The notes below the pieces were generated by a model. It made no database searches. It was not told the origin of the DNA and worked only from the letters and a program-made list of their open reading frames with translations. A program made the position numbers and the translations under genes. This document shows positions 36,493 through 50,500 of a stretch of 64,000 nucleotides of DNA, one piece after another. The DNA comes from Ichthyophthirius multifiliis. Its lineage: Eukaryota > Ciliophora > Oligohymenophorea > Hymenostomatida. The stretch's first letter is position 1, and each line of letters starts with the position of its first letter. The DNA lies in contig NW_004085979.1 of assembly GCF_000220395.1 (NCBI RefSeq), positions 40,565 to 104,564 of the forward strand, read 5' to 3'.

Positions 36493-39400
36493 ATGTTATT
36501 CTTCTTTTTACTTTTTATTTTTTAATAATATACAAAAGAATAAGGAATATTGTTTTGTAAATAAATAAATCAAACTGATCCTTCAGAATGCTTAGAATGT
36601 GTAAATAAAAAAAAATATCTCAAAACAATTATAATAGTAACATAATTTATTTTTAAATCCATAAACCAAAAAATGTGATACAAATTGTCCTGTTTCATAC
36701 TACCCAGATAATAATTTAAAATTATGTATATAATGTCCTTAAAATTGCATATAATGCATTAAAAATACATGCTTTGAATGTGTACAAAAAAATAAAAATT
36801 AAAATAAACAAAAATATAAATAAAAAAAGTAAAATAAATATTTTTTAATAAATAATAAATGCTAAAAATGTCTTCCAAATTGTTCTTAATGCGATTCTGA
36901 AAATTCTTTTATATGTTAAAAGTGTGAAAAAAATTATGTTTTAATAAAAAATGAATGCTTTACTTCTAATTAGAGTCCATTATTAAATGAATAAATAAAA
37001 ACACAATAAATATAGCCTTAGAAATGCTCAAAAAATTGCTTATAATGTGATTTTTTATAAAAATGTAACATCTGTGCTTTAAATTATAAAAAATATTAAT
37101 AAAAATGTATTAAAGAATGTCCAAAAAAAAGTAAAAAATGAAAATAGTTATATTTAAATAAAAAAAATTAATTTAAATTAAAAAAAAAAGCTTATTATAA
37201 TAAAACATAAAATGAATGCGTTTTATTCTCTAAAAATATAATTGAACGTGAGTCTTTTACTGACAATCTTATAAAATGTGAATAAGGATTTTATTTAAAT
37301 ATTTAAAATCAAGAATGTATTTAAAAATGCCATTAAAACACTTATTTATATGACCAAAAATGTTTTCTATGTTCAGAAAATTGTTTAGAGTGTAAAGATG
37401 AAAATGATTGTAATTTATGCCAAAAAGACTTTTTTTTATATCAAAGATAGTGTATTTTAGAATGTCCTTTTGGCTTTTTTGCAAATTTAGAAAATTTAAA
37501 ATGTTCTAAATGTGAAATGGAAGGTTGCTTAATATGTGAAAGTCTAGAAAAATGTATTTTTTGTGAAGAGAGTTACAATTTAGAATAGTTTAAATGTATT
37601 TCTTTTCAAGATAACAATAATTCTTTGATTTCGCTAAAAGAAAAAAATATCCAATCATTATAAGAATGTGAATTAGGATGTTAAAAATGTGATAAAGAAA
37701 GAAAATGTTTAATATGTGTAACAAAATTTTATTTATATATTCAAAATATATATATTTTTTTTTCATTTAAAAGACTTAATTCTATTATTTATTTAATGAT
37801 TAATGTCTAAATAATTGCCCTAGTGGTTATATATAAGATGATGAATTTAATAAATGTATTTAGTGTGAAATAGATTGTTTTTTATGCCAAAAGATAGGAA
37901 TTAATAAAACCTAATGTATTGAATGTGTAAATTCAAAAGTACTTACTTTAGATAAAAAATGTGAAAACTAATGTTAAGAAGGGTATTAAAAAGAGAAACA
38001 ATGTCAAAAATGTGTTTTTCCATGTTTTAAATGTTAAAATGAATACCAATGCACTTAATGCTTAAATGACTATTTTCTATTTGTGGATAAATGTGTTTCC
38101 TAATGTCCTTAAGCTACTTATTTAAATTTATAAATAAAAGGTTAAAATTTCCTATGAAAAAAATAAAATATTTTTTTATTTAGAGTGTCAATATTGCAAA
38201 GAAAAAAACTGCTAATTATGTGATTAAACATAATGTTTAGTATATTGGAATGATTAAAAATGTAAAAAAAACTAGTTTTCATATTAAAACGAATGTATTT
38301 AATGTAATATTTATATATAAAATTGTTCTTAATGCTATTTTAATAATTACAATGTCATCTGTATTTAATGTGAATCTAATTATTATGTAATAAAAAAAAA
38401 AAAAAAAATTATACATTTTTTTTAATAATAAAAAGCTCTTAGTAAACTCCAAATGTACAAAAGAATGTCCTTTAACATTTTATAAAAACATAAAAATTTA
38501 AGAATGTTAAAAATGTACTAAAGGATGTTATAAATGTAAATAAATCTGTGAAAAAAATCCATTAGAATTATCTGAAAAATGTAATAAATGTGACAATTGT
38601 ACTATAGGATTTTTAAAAAATGAAAAAGAAGAATGTGTTGAATTTTATGAAAAAAATCAAATAAATTTTTTGGAAAAAGATTAATATAAATGTATTTTTT
38701 GTAAAAAAATGTTTCCTTTTTGTTCGAAATGTATTTAAAATTAAATAAATAAAATAATTTGTAAAAAGTGTGAATACGGAATGTTCATTTTTTAAGGAAA
38801 ATGTTAATAAAAATGTCCCAAAAAAGGTTATTTTATAAAATTAAATTCTTTTTTAGAAAAAAAATGTGTTCCTTGTTTACAAAATTGTATCCTTTGTATT
38901 TCTTAAAATTCATGTATTTAATGTATTAAAGGATTTTTTTATAATTAAAAATCTTAGAAATGCATAAGATAATAAGGTACTTTTCTAAACTTCTAAAGAA
39001 TCTTAGTGGATTGTAATTAAATAAAATGTGAAGAATGTGAAAAAGATAGTATTGATATATGTATAAGATGTACATAAAAATAAGGTTTTTTATACTAAAA
39101 ATAATGTAGAAATGATGAAATTGAAGGATTTTACTAAAATGCTTCTGATTTGAATAATTAAATATATTCTAAATGCCATCCTTATTGTATTTCTTATTAA
39201 AAAAAATAAAAAATTATAAAATAAAATGAAATCTTTTTTATAAAAAAAAGGCATAAAATGTACAGGATCTACCAATCAAGAATGTTAGAAGTGTAAGAAT
39301 AATTATTTTTTTGATGAAAAAAATACTTGTTTAGAAATAAAGGAAATTCCAAAAGGAAAATATCCAGACTTTTAAACTTTTACAATATAAAATTGTCATA

Positions 39401-42400
39401 ATTAATGGTAAATAATTTCATTATTAATAAAATAATTAAAATAAACAAGTTTATCATGTTTTGGCGGCAATAAATATAATAATTGTATTGAATGTAAATC
39501 TGGATTTTATTTAAATATGTCAGGTATATGTAAATAAAAATGTGATTTTGGGATTTAAAAAGATAATTATTGCCAATTCGAATAAAATGTAGCGTTTTAG
39601 AATTGCATTTAATACACACTAAGTTCATGCTAAAAATGTAATTTAGGTTATTTTTTGACTTTTTCGAAAACCGAATGTGTTTTGTAATGTCCTAATGGTT
39701 TTTTTGAAGATTTAAATACATCTGAATGCCATAAGTGCGACTTAAAATGCAAAAAATGCTTCGGAAATTTAAGTAGTTAATGCTATGAATGCTAAGAAGG
39801 TTTTTTTTTATAAGAAGAGAATGAGTGTGTAGATTAATGCAATAAAGGTCTTTTGCTTGATGTTTAATTAAAAATATGTGTTTTGAAATGCTAATATGGG
39901 ACTTTTTATATTAAAAATAATAATTTTGTGTTAAAAAATGCCCTAATGACTTTCCTTTTGTTTTTGCTAACAAATGTTATTCAAAAGACAATTAAATTTC
40001 TGAAAAGTTACTTATAGACGAAGAAAATAGTACTTTTCTTTTAAAATTTTGCAAACAAGGATTCTTTGAAGATAATGGTTTTTGTAAAAAAAAATGTGAT
40101 AATATTTATAATTAATATGAAAGCAAATGTGTTTCTTAATGCGGATTAGGGGGTATTTCTTTATTTTTTTAAGGCTTTCTATTATTTAAAAATGGAAATA
40201 AATGTGTTAATTAATGCCAAACTTCTAGTTTTTATCATATTGAACAATACTCATGTATAAATGAATGTCCATTAGGATATTTTATAGTAAAAAAATAAAA
40301 TATAAATATAAAATAATTCATTTTTTTTAGAATTCTTTAAATAATTTTTGTATTTAAAAATGTGATTTTAATATGTTTTCTTCAGGTAATATTTGTCTTT
40401 TGCAATGTCCTTTTATTAATAATAATTAATTATTTGCAAACAAAATTAATTAATAATGTGTTTTGGCTTAAGATTGTCCTCCGGAAAATTATGCAGATAC
40501 AAATACTAAAAAATGTGAAAGATGTCATGAATTTTGTTCCGAATGGTAAATAATAATAATAAATATAGAAAAATTTATAATATATAAAAAAAAAAAGTTT
40601 TGGTCAAAATTTTAATCAGTGTCAAAGTTGCAAACGAAATTATTATCTTGATGAACAAAATTCAATATGTAATATTTCTTGTCCTAAAGGGTAATTAAAT
40701 ATTAATAAAACAATAAAAATTAACACAAAAATAGCAAATATAAAGACAATAATACATCTAAATGTTAATAATGTGACGTTTCATGCATTGAATGTGAATA
40801 AAATTCCATTAATTGTCTTTCTTGCAAAGAATAATACTTTTTCAAGGACAATTAATGCATGTAAACATGTCCTGATGGTTTTTATGCTGATAATCATACA
40901 AAATAATGTATACATTGTCATCCTGATTGTTCTTAATGCATAAATGGTGGATATCATGTAAACTGTACAAAATGTAGAGATCCCTAAACATTTTTACTTT
41001 AAGGAAGATGTGTAAAATAATGTCCAAAAGAAGAATATTTTCCAAATACATAATTAAGAGAATGTGTTAAATGCTATGAATTATGTGTAAAAAATAAATA
41101 AAAAAAATACATAAATCAAAATAAAAAAAAAGCTTGAATGTATAAATAGTACTCTTAAAGGATGTATAAAATGTAAATAAAACTTTTTCTTTTTATAAAA
41201 AACAAATGAATGCTTTAATAGTTGTCCTTCGCCTTATGTAGGTCTAAGAGATTAATTTAAATGCTTGGAAAAGTGTCCAGGAGACTAAAAAATAGATCCA
41301 AAAAATCGAGAATGTATTCCTTTTTGTCCGGAACCATATTGGGTGAATAATAAAACTTAAGAATGCATTATTGAGTGTCCTTAAGGAACTTTTAAAAAAC
41401 ATGCTACTAGAGGATGTGAATAATGTGATTCTAGATGTGAAATTTGTACCGATTATACTCTTCAAAATTGTCTAAAATGTTCCTAAGGTTATTTTAGGGA
41501 AGATTCTACTTGTAAAAATGTATGTTCTGAGAATAATTTCCCAAATGAAATCACTAGAGAATGCGAAAGTTTTATTTTTTATGATTTTTAAATAATTTCT
41601 AGTGATGATAAATTCGATGTTTTTAAATTTTAGTTTACTTAAAACTTCAATAAAAATAAAATTCTTTAAAGCAAAGTTTAAATTTAGAAAAATACATAAA
41701 ATTGGTCTTTTTTTGAATTCGATATATAAATTTTAAATTCTCAGTCTTTTTTATTATAAGTAGAAAAAAAAAAAAAAAAAACATATTTTTAAAAAAAATA
41801 TTAAAATAGATAAATTATAAATAAACATTAATAAATGGAAACTTAATAATTGAATTTTAAGATGATATAGGAGAATAAAAAAAGAAAGTTAAACATATTT
41901 AAAAAGAAATAAAATTAAATCTCAAATTATAAATAAATGAAAAATAGAACTATTAAATACATATTCGTATACTTAATGCTTCTTTTATATTGTATATACT
42001 TCTATATTTATTCTTGAAAATATTTTCAAATAGCAATTATATGTTTTGGGATTTTATGAATATAACTCAAATGTATGGTTATATATTTTTCACAGAATTT
42101 ATGAATACTTTAATAATGTTACCTTAAATGTATTTATAATAAATAAATATAATTACTACATTTAGATTTATTCCTTTAATTTATAATAAAGAAAAAGATG
42201 GAGATTTTACATTTTTCGGCTAAAAAATTATATAGTAAATACCTTCATAAAACTCATTTTATTTCAATAATTTCTCAAGCTCTTTTGTTGCAAATTCTAT
42301 TTATTATTTTCTTTTTGTTGGACTACTCAAAGTTATTTAAGGAACCATATATGTTTTGTCAAAAAGATTTTCAAAAATGGAAAATCCTAAAGATTTTTTT

Positions 42401-43308
42401 AAATATAGATCAGTAAGATACTATTTTAATATGAGAGATTTCCAAATAAGGATACATGAAATATTTTTTCTTCATTTTTTTATATTTTTATTCTTATAAT
42501 TATCTAACCTTGATTTTTAGAATGTTTTTAATATTTTCTCATTTGTATTTTTGATACTTGTTTCTATTTTTTATACATATCTTTCAGGATAATACATAAA
42601 GAAAATATCCATATTTATTAATAGTGATGAGATTTAATAATAAACACAAATTTTATATTACAAAGCTTTTTTAGGTGATAAACATTCTTTACCTTTTATA
42701 AAAGTAAATATATATTTTTTTTTTATATATATTTTTAAAAAAATAGAGAATATTCGTTTTTATTTAATATATTTTTTAAAATTTTATTTGCGAGTTTCCT
42801 TGTTTTTTTAGAGCCTTTTAAATATATATAATTTGGTTATATATTTTCTCTTTAAGTTATATATTGTATCACTCTTGTTATTTTTTAACCTTTTAAAAAT
42901 AAAGTTTAACTTATAGCAAATTTAATTTCTAATATCCTTGTGATTTTTATTTACATATGCTTAATAATATCACAATTATATCTAAATAATTATTTAGAAA
43001 CTGAAATAATTAATCCGATTCTTAAAATTATAGAGATATGTATATTATGTTTTATTTGGGGAATCATTTTATGCTTTTACATTTGCACTATAATCCATAT
43101 ATTTTAATTGTGTAATAAACTCAAAAATAATAATCATAATTGGAAATAAAAAGCCAAAGATAATATCTATTAAGCATTTTGTTGTGATAAATAATCAATT
43201 TCTTAAGAACTAAATTAAAGTAACATCTTATATGAATAAAATAGTGGAAATTAAAAATTTTAAGAAAATATGACTATATCAGCTTCTTAATTTAGTGATT
43301 AAATATGA
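36493..43308 (+). CDS. Cys-rich repeat ectodomain with C-terminal polytopic membrane domain
   Basis: ATG (36493-36495) opens MLFFFLLFIFQQ, a signal peptide. About 1600 residues of Cys-rich repeats follow, built on C-x2-C and C-x3-C pairs spaced 8 to 15 residues apart (for example CEQCDSRCEICTDYTLQNC, KCHPDC). These resemble furin-like or growth-factor-receptor-type Cys knots common in ciliate surface proteins. From about 41990 the Cys content drops and at least six hydrophobic segments follow, including ISNILVIFIYICLIISQLYL and ILCFIWGIILCFYICTII. A cytoplasmic Gln/Ser/Asn-rich tail ends at TGA 43306-43308. Short introns interrupt the repeats (for example about 36602-36637, 38388-38420, 40551-40595, 41760-41810). 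The domain order suggests a surface receptor or channel-like protein; the ligand is unknown. The gene appears single and continuous, but I did not check every exon join. Confidence 0.82.
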
Positions 43309-43498
43309 GAAGTACATATTTATTTATTTTTTTTAAAAAAAAAAATTAAAAAATTATATATAATATTTTGAACATATACAACTATATTGATATAAATATA
43401 TATATATATATATAATTATATAAAGAAATAAATAATACTCAAAATTAACAAACTTAAAAAAAAAAAAAACAATTTTTCCAATAAAAAATAGTAATAAA
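43309..43498. other. Short convergent spacer with TA tract
   Basis: The spacer lies between the tails of two convergent genes and includes a TA tract at about 43389-43412. Confidence 0.5.
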
Positions 43499-46434
43499 TC
43501 AAACTTAATTTGAATAAAAATGATGATAACTCTAAGACTTTCTAGAAAAGCTAACATTATCTTATTTAAAATTTCCAAAATTATTATCACCAACACCACT
43601 CTGGAAATTATTATTATTATTAAAAGCTCCTTCCTAAAATCCAACTGAAGGAAACGCGAAATTTCCTTAACCTTAGAAATATTAACTCTAAGATCTTGAT
43701 TTAATTAAAAACTAGTCTAATTAAAGTAACTAATTAAGCATTTTTTCATTATCATTTTTAATTTATCCAACAGATGTTTAAGAAATACTCTATTTAATTC
43801 CAGTACTAATTTATGAAACTTTCTAAAATTTTTCATTTCTTTACTTTTCTTGAATATTTTCGTTTTTCCCAAAGTTTCCAATAATAATATTATTTTTAGG
43901 ATTATTTTCTATTTTATTTTTTTAAATGTTATTTTCTAAATAAATATTATTATTATTATTTTTTTAAGTTTTAGAGTAATTATTTTCGAACACATTTTTA
44001 TCATTTAATTTTCTTATAATATCAGTAACTCCTTTATTAAAAGGAGTTTAATATATACTTTTGTTAATTTGTTTATTTTTCTTTAAAGTTTAATATGAGT
44101 TTTACAAAATTTATTATATTTACTACATTTCTAATTAATTTTTGATAATTTTACTTTTACTTTCTTTTTTATCATATTATATTTAATTTTACTTTATTTA
44201 AATATCTTTATTTATTTAATTTTTTTTTAACAAAATATTCTCTAATTCTAATTTTTTTATATTATTTTCCATTTCCTCATTTTATTTTTCCAAAATCTTG
44301 ACTTTGACCTATAGAGAATCCAAATTTTATCTAAATTAATAACTAATTTCTTCATTATAACCTTTTTAATTTACATAATCTATATTTTTTTTGTATAAAT
44401 CTTTCTCTAATTCTTAATTTTTTCTTATTAAATTCTCACAAATTTCATCTTTTTCTTAAATCTTTTATTTTTCTTCCATAATCGATTTTTTTTTTTCGTT
44501 AAAATATTTCTCGATTTTAATCTAAATCTTCTTTAAATTTTCGTCTTTAAAATCATTTATTTTTTCCAAAATTAAATTATTTAATTCACTAAAATAATTT
44601 TCTTTTAAAAAGTTCATCTTTTTTTATATCATTTATAATTCGAAAATTACTTTTTATTTCTTTTTATCAAATTAACTAACTTACTTTTATAATTAATTTA
44701 TCTTGTTTTCATAATAAAAACTGTCATTAATTTACATTTTTCTCGCTTCTTCATATTCAACTACTTAAGTATTTAAAACTTCGATTTTATTTTGATATAT
44801 AAGACAGTTTTTCTTATATTAATTTAATTCATTTAACAAATTTTGACATTAAATATTATTTTTTTGAGCTTATTCTTAAAAACTTAATTCTTTTTATTAC
44901 CTAACTTCATTAATTTGATTCTAAAGTTGATGAATATCCTCTAATTTTTGACTTATTTATTATTAAAGTTATGAATTTTTTCTTTCTAAATTCAAATTCT
45001 ATAATCTTAGTTTCGAATTAAATTCATTTTATTAATCCTTTTATTCCTAAAAAATTCTGACTTTATTATCTAAATCTATTATTTAATTAGAAAGCGTTTC
45101 AATGACTTTTTCTTTTTTAAGATTTTCCTAAAGTGATTTTTTTATTTAATTTTCTAAAAATGAATCATTTTTCTCATTATTTTTCTAAATTTTTAAATCT
45201 TATTTTTTTCTTGTAAAAAATCATCTTTTTAATCATGAATAGAAAAGGTGTTAATTTTTTGAGATTTTAAAATTTAAATTTTTGAATTTTATATTCTCAA
45301 ATTTTACATAAGTTCTTCAATTTATTAATTTTTATTTTTTTCTAATTAAATATGTTCGTTTTTTAATAATTTCTGTTCATTTTAATGCTTTTCATTTTAT
45401 TATTAAATTAATTCATTTAATTGATTGATTTCGTTCATCTAATTTTTTATTTCTTTATCTAAATTATCTTTTTCGATCTTTAATTAAGAAAAAAAAAAGT
45501 TAAAAATATAATTATATATAATAAAAATATATATAAATATATAAATATATATATATATTTATAAAAATATATATATATTTTTTAATTTAAATATTTTTTT
45601 ATATAAATTCTTTTAATTTTATTTATTCTTATTATATTTAAAATTATACACAAAAAAATAACCATGCTAAAAATTAATATATATAAATATATATTTTTTT
45701 AATTTTAAAATAATATATATTACTTTAAAAGTATTTTTCAAATTTTAAATTATACCTTCATAATGTGTTTACACTGTTTCTATTTAGCTTTGAATATGTT
45801 AAATTTATTTTTAGAATTGATTTCTTTCTTCATTATCCTATAATTAATTTTCATGTATTTTATTTTTCAATAGTTCATTCATATTTATTATTTATTATTC
45901 TTTTTCTTTTAAATTTCTTATTTTATCTTTATATTTTTAGATTGTTTTTATAACAAACTTTTTTTATTTTTCTTCATTTTCCTTTTCTTATTATTCCATT
46001 AAAATCCTCTATTTATCCAAATTTAGTTTTTCTTAATTCGATTATAATTTTAAATAATTTATTTCTTATTCCATTTAATTTATTTTTTAATTTTTTATTA
46101 TAATTTCCTTTTAAATTTTTTAAATTTGAGTTATCACTCGTTTATCGTTTATATTTAATTCATCATTTAAACCTATTTTTTCTTGTAATTATTCATTTTT
46201 TATTTAAAAACATGATATTTGTTTATTTAACTCATCAATTTTGTGAATTAAATCATCCTATTGCAAGTTTCTATCTTCTAAATTTTCCATAAAAAACTCA
46301 TTTTCGATACATTTAGGTAATCTTTCTTCAATTTAGTGAATAAAATAATTCAATAGTTAGTCATTTTACTAGAAAAACATCATCAATTAATGGTTTCTCT
46401 CTATAATTTCATTAATTATTTATGATATATTCAT
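43499..46434 (-). CDS. Coiled-coil protein with Asn/Gly/Phe-rich C-terminus
   Basis: ATG (46432-46434) begins MNISQIINEIIERNHQLMMF, then ENLEDRNLQQDDLIHKIDEL and a long Lys/Glu/Gln/Asn/Leu coiled coil. The C-terminal 60 residues differ from the coil: low charge, rich in Asn, Phe, Gly and Ser (GNFAFPSVGFQEGAF, a run of five Asn, GVGDNNFGNF), ending in SYHHFYSNQV before TGA (43499-43501). At least one long intron covers about 45490-45760, where the sequence turns to TA repeats. The product is roughly 850-880 residues. A structural role, for example in the cytoskeleton, is plausible but not shown by any motif. Confidence 0.72.
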
Positions 46435-46723
46435 TTAAATTTAGGTTTTATATTTAACTATAAATAAAAAATAATAAATAATCTATATATTTTATTTAAC
46501 AACAAATATTATTATTATTTTCAGTTGTTAAATATAAAAAAATAAATCAATATAAAAATAAATATTATTAAAATAAAAATAAAAATAAAAAATATATTTA
46601 ATTAAAATAATAATATTATAATTACATTTAAAAATCACACATATAAATATAATAAAAATTTATTAAATATTTATCTTTCATAAAAATAAATATATTCATT
46701 ATATCAAAAAAATATAATAAAAA
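46435..46723. other. AT-rich spacer
   Basis: This spacer lies between two minus-strand genes. I see no coding signal or RNA feature in it. Confidence 0.5.
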
Positions 46724-48382
46724 TCAGTTTATAAACATATACCTTAAAACATCTTTTCCATAATCAGTATTTTATAATCCTGCCTCAGACAAGGCTGTAC
46801 TTAATCTATATCTCATATCTTTCATTAATTAATTAACATTAAATCCATTAACTTTACTAAGTTCTACTTTATCAGCTTTATCAAGCTTAGTATTATATTT
46901 AATTTAAAGACTTTCTGTAATTTAAACTAATCTTTATGCATCTTTCTCCACTTTTGGTCTAAATCCGTAATTTTCTATTGCATTTTAAATTCTTTCTTTA
47001 TTTTTAACTTCATATTCTACAAAAAGGGCTTTCTGATGTTATTTCTATTCGATTTTTACATATTCAATTTATTATCTTTACTCGACTTTGGGTTTATTTT
47101 ATTAAATAATTTAAAGTTTTTTTTATTTCTCGATTTCTTTTTAGGCCTTGGAATATTCTTTATTTTTATTTTCTTTTTCTTATTTAATTTATTTATATTA
47201 AATAGAAAGAACTTTAGTATTTTTGACATGATTTTCATATAAAGCTTTTTTTTCTTCTTCTAATTTTAACATATCTTCTTTTTATTTGATAATAATAGCC
47301 TTTTAAAGCATCATTTTATCTTCAAAAACTTTTTTTTTTTCTTCATATTCTAATTAAATTCTTTACTATTCAATTTAATTAATTAATTTTTCTTAATTTT
47401 TCCTATATTTTTCCATAAATCCTTCCAATAAATTCCTTATATTAATTTCAGCTTTTTCTTTAATCCCTTCTCTTTCCAAAATATAATTTCGGCATAAAAT
47501 TTTATATTTTTTCTTTTAAAATTCCCTATTTTAAATAACACTTTCAACTACATCCAGAATTATTTTTTTAACCGGAAAAAAATGCATACAAACCCTTTCC
47601 ATTAAAAACTCTCTTCCTTTATTTTTTTTTGCATATAATTTCATTATATGTACAAACTATTCCAAATTTTACTTTTCTCTATTAAATATATCAGGCATTT
47701 CTTCCCTTCCCTATACCTAATAATCTTTTTCTAAAAGATCAGCTTACAAAACATATCTTTAATTTAAAAAATCTACTGCTTTTTCATATTATATTAATAG
47801 CTTATGAAATGTCTTTTTCTCTTTTTCTAAATATTCAAGTACTAGATCATTCTCTTTTAAATTTATTCTCATAATAAAAATCTCGAATTGCTTTTTTTAA
47901 CATATATTTTATATTATATTCTCTTTTTCTTCAATCTTTTCTTTCTCATTATCTAACTCTATTGTTATCTTATTTGTATATTCTTTTATTTATTAACCTA
48001 ATTATGCTAATTCTTCCATATTTATTTTCTCATTTTGTTTTTTATTAATTATATCATTTATTATTCCTCTATAATTTTTTACTTAATACCAAATATTTAT
48101 TTCATAAATATTTCTTTATTTATCTAATTCTTTTTAGTATGTTTAAAGCTCACTTGTTTTAATGATTTCTTCATCAATTTTTTTTGAATATTCGATAATA
48201 TATTGATTTAATTTTTATTCTTTTATGTTCATTCCTTAATAGTCTTTTTCCCATTCTAATTTGTGAATTGCTTTTTTATTTTTAGCTTTCATTTGTTTTG
48301 ATATTGATGTAAATTTTGTTAATTTTTCTAAAAATTTTAATGAGTTTATCTCTTCTTCTTTAAAATTTATCTAATTTTTCAT
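46724..48382 (-). CDS. CCDC148-like coiled-coil protein, intronless
   Basis: One uninterrupted 552-residue frame runs from ATG (48380-48382) to TGA (46724-46726), 553 codons exactly. Most of it is coiled coil with charged Lys/Glu/Gln repeats. A central non-coil block (KKNKGREFLMERVCMHFFP, then KKIILDVVESVIQNREFQ) and a C-terminal globular block (ERIQNAIENYGFRPKVEKDA, VNGFNVNQLMKDMRYRLSTA, SEAGLQNTDYGKDVL) match in position and spacing what I recall of the CCDC148 family, whose members are found in ciliated eukaryotes. This recall has not been verified by a search. A ciliary or basal-body role is inferred. It has no introns although most neighbours have several. Alternative: an unrelated ciliary coiled-coil family. 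Confidence 0.8.
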
Positions 48383-50137
48383 TTTTTTCTAAATACTCAA
48401 ATATAATCAATACTTTTTTATAAATGTAATTAATTTAACTATATTTTTTTTAAAAAAAATATTATTATATTTTTGATTTTTAATGTATTAGTTAGAAAAA
48501 AATAATATAAATAGAGATAATATTAAATTTTAAACATAAATTTAGCAACTATAACAACATTTTAAAAAAAAAATGTTTTTAAAATTAAACATTTAATTTC
48601 TAAATATAAAAATATACATATTAAAAAACAAAAGAAAAAATAATTATATTTATATATAAACAGATATTAATCTTCTTTTTTGAAAACACCAATTAATTAG
48701 ATTTTAAAATTTTTTAAACATAAAAAATCTAAAAGTTTATCAATTATAACATTAAGTGCCTTTAATTTTAACCTAAACAATCTAAATTATTTCTTTAATA
48801 TTAAAATATCTAAAAATGATTTAAATTAAAATAACTTATTAAAAATATGTAAACTTAATAACTAATTTTATTTAATCAATTAAGTATTATTAAAAATAAT
48901 TTTAATTGACTATATTTTTATAATAATTATTATTCTTTTTTTATTCGTAACTTTATAATTAATACGTATATAAAATTCATGATTTTTAAATATCAATATT
49001 TAAAATATCTTAATATTTATTAGGACGAACAATATTAAAAAAAATAAAAAAATTATACAAAATATTACTTATTGAACTAATATTTAATATAAAAAAGATT
49101 AAGCTTCGCAAGAACAATTATTATTTTTGATATGATAAAATTTTTTAGCATTTTTTTATGAATAAAAAGGGATAATTAATGCTAATATACTATTAACTAA
49201 AAATTGAAAACTTAATCAATAGACTTACTTATGGTATAATTAATTAATTTGATTATGATGATTTAAACTATAAGTAAAAAAATATTTAATAAAATTTTAA
49301 ATTTTAATTTATAAAAAAAAAAAAAAGATAAATAGAAAATAATAAAAATATACAATAAATATTAATTATACTTATGTTATAACTAAAAATATATGAATAT
49401 TAAATATATAATAATTATTTATAATGATATAATTTATTACTACTTTAAATTATTACTATAAATAAAAATTATGTTACATATAAATACTGTCTTGTAAATC
49501 CTTCTAAAAATAAAATTAATAAAAAAACTTTAAATATAAATGTAACACAATCTCAAAAATTTAAAAAAAGTTTAAAATTATAATCTTTTTCAATTAGAAT
49601 GTTTCAGGATTTATTAATATCTTTGTAAATTAATGTATTATTATTCTAACAAAAAAAAAGTCTATTATCCATTCAATTTATTTGTTTTTCAAAAAATTCT
49701 AATCGTCTTAACATTAGTTAAAATAAATCACACATATAATTAGTGTATCTTATTGTGAATAAAAATTATTATAAATTTAAAAATAAAGTTTATTATCACA
49801 GTAAATTTACTATTTATTATTATAAAAATAATAAATAAATTTACATTTTAAATATATTAAAAATGGATGAATATTATTAATAACTATTCTTTTGCATAAT
49901 AATTTTTATCAAACAAAAAATAAATAAATAAATGTAATTTGTTATTATACCAATTATTGAAAATAATATGTAAATACATATAAAAAAAAATATATATTTA
50001 TAAATAAAAATATATTTATTATATTTAAATAGATATTTTTATATATATATATATATTTATATATTTATTTATAATATAATTTTATTATTTAAAAGATTTT
50101 ATTATTATTTTTTCCTTAAATTTTATTTTTTTATTTT
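48383..50137. other. Long gene-free AT-rich region
   Basis: About 1.75 kb of A/T-dominated sequence. Slightly less biased islands near 49090-49230 and 49600-49760 have no consistent reading frame and no tRNA- or snRNA-like fold that I can draw. Confidence 0.5.
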
Positions 50138-50368
50138 TCAAAATTTTTATTTTATATTAATTTAAATATATTTTTATATTTATTGGATTTTTAACTTTCG
50201 GATAATTTAAATATTTTCTAATTATATATATTATTTAATTTTTTTTGATATTTGCTTGCATTATAATATTTAAGTCTAATTATAATTTTAGATTTAAATA
50301 TTTTTACATTAATTTTTAAACACTTTTTTCATTCTTTTCCAGCTTTCTTTATTACAATCTTATTTCAT
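50138..50368 (-). CDS. Possible small protein (76 residues), unrecognised
   Basis: ATG (50366-50368) reads MKQDCNKESWKRMKKVFKNQ and continues Lys/Gln/Ile-rich to TGA (50138-50140), 77 codons. The first half has a coding-like mix of Asp, Glu, Trp, Cys and Lys. The second half is Gln/Ile repetitive and could be A/T-rich noise read through TAA codons. It may be a short gene, a terminal exon or chance. Confidence 0.28.
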
Positions 50369-50500
50369 TAATATATATTTTTTTATTATTTATATTAAAA
50401 CACTTATTGTAATATAATATATAAAATTAATTTTAATATAATACTAAATTTAATAAATAAATAAATATATAGGAAAATATTTTATTATATACAAAAAATT

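Noticed and set aside
47036-47242. Overlapping ORFs on both strands
   Set aside because: Both are shadows of the continuous CCDC148-like frame on the minus strand, which uses a third frame with TAA/TAG as Gln.
49090-49230. Possible small RNA gene in a slightly GC-richer island
   Set aside because: No stable stem set, tRNA boxes or U6-like motif could be drawn.
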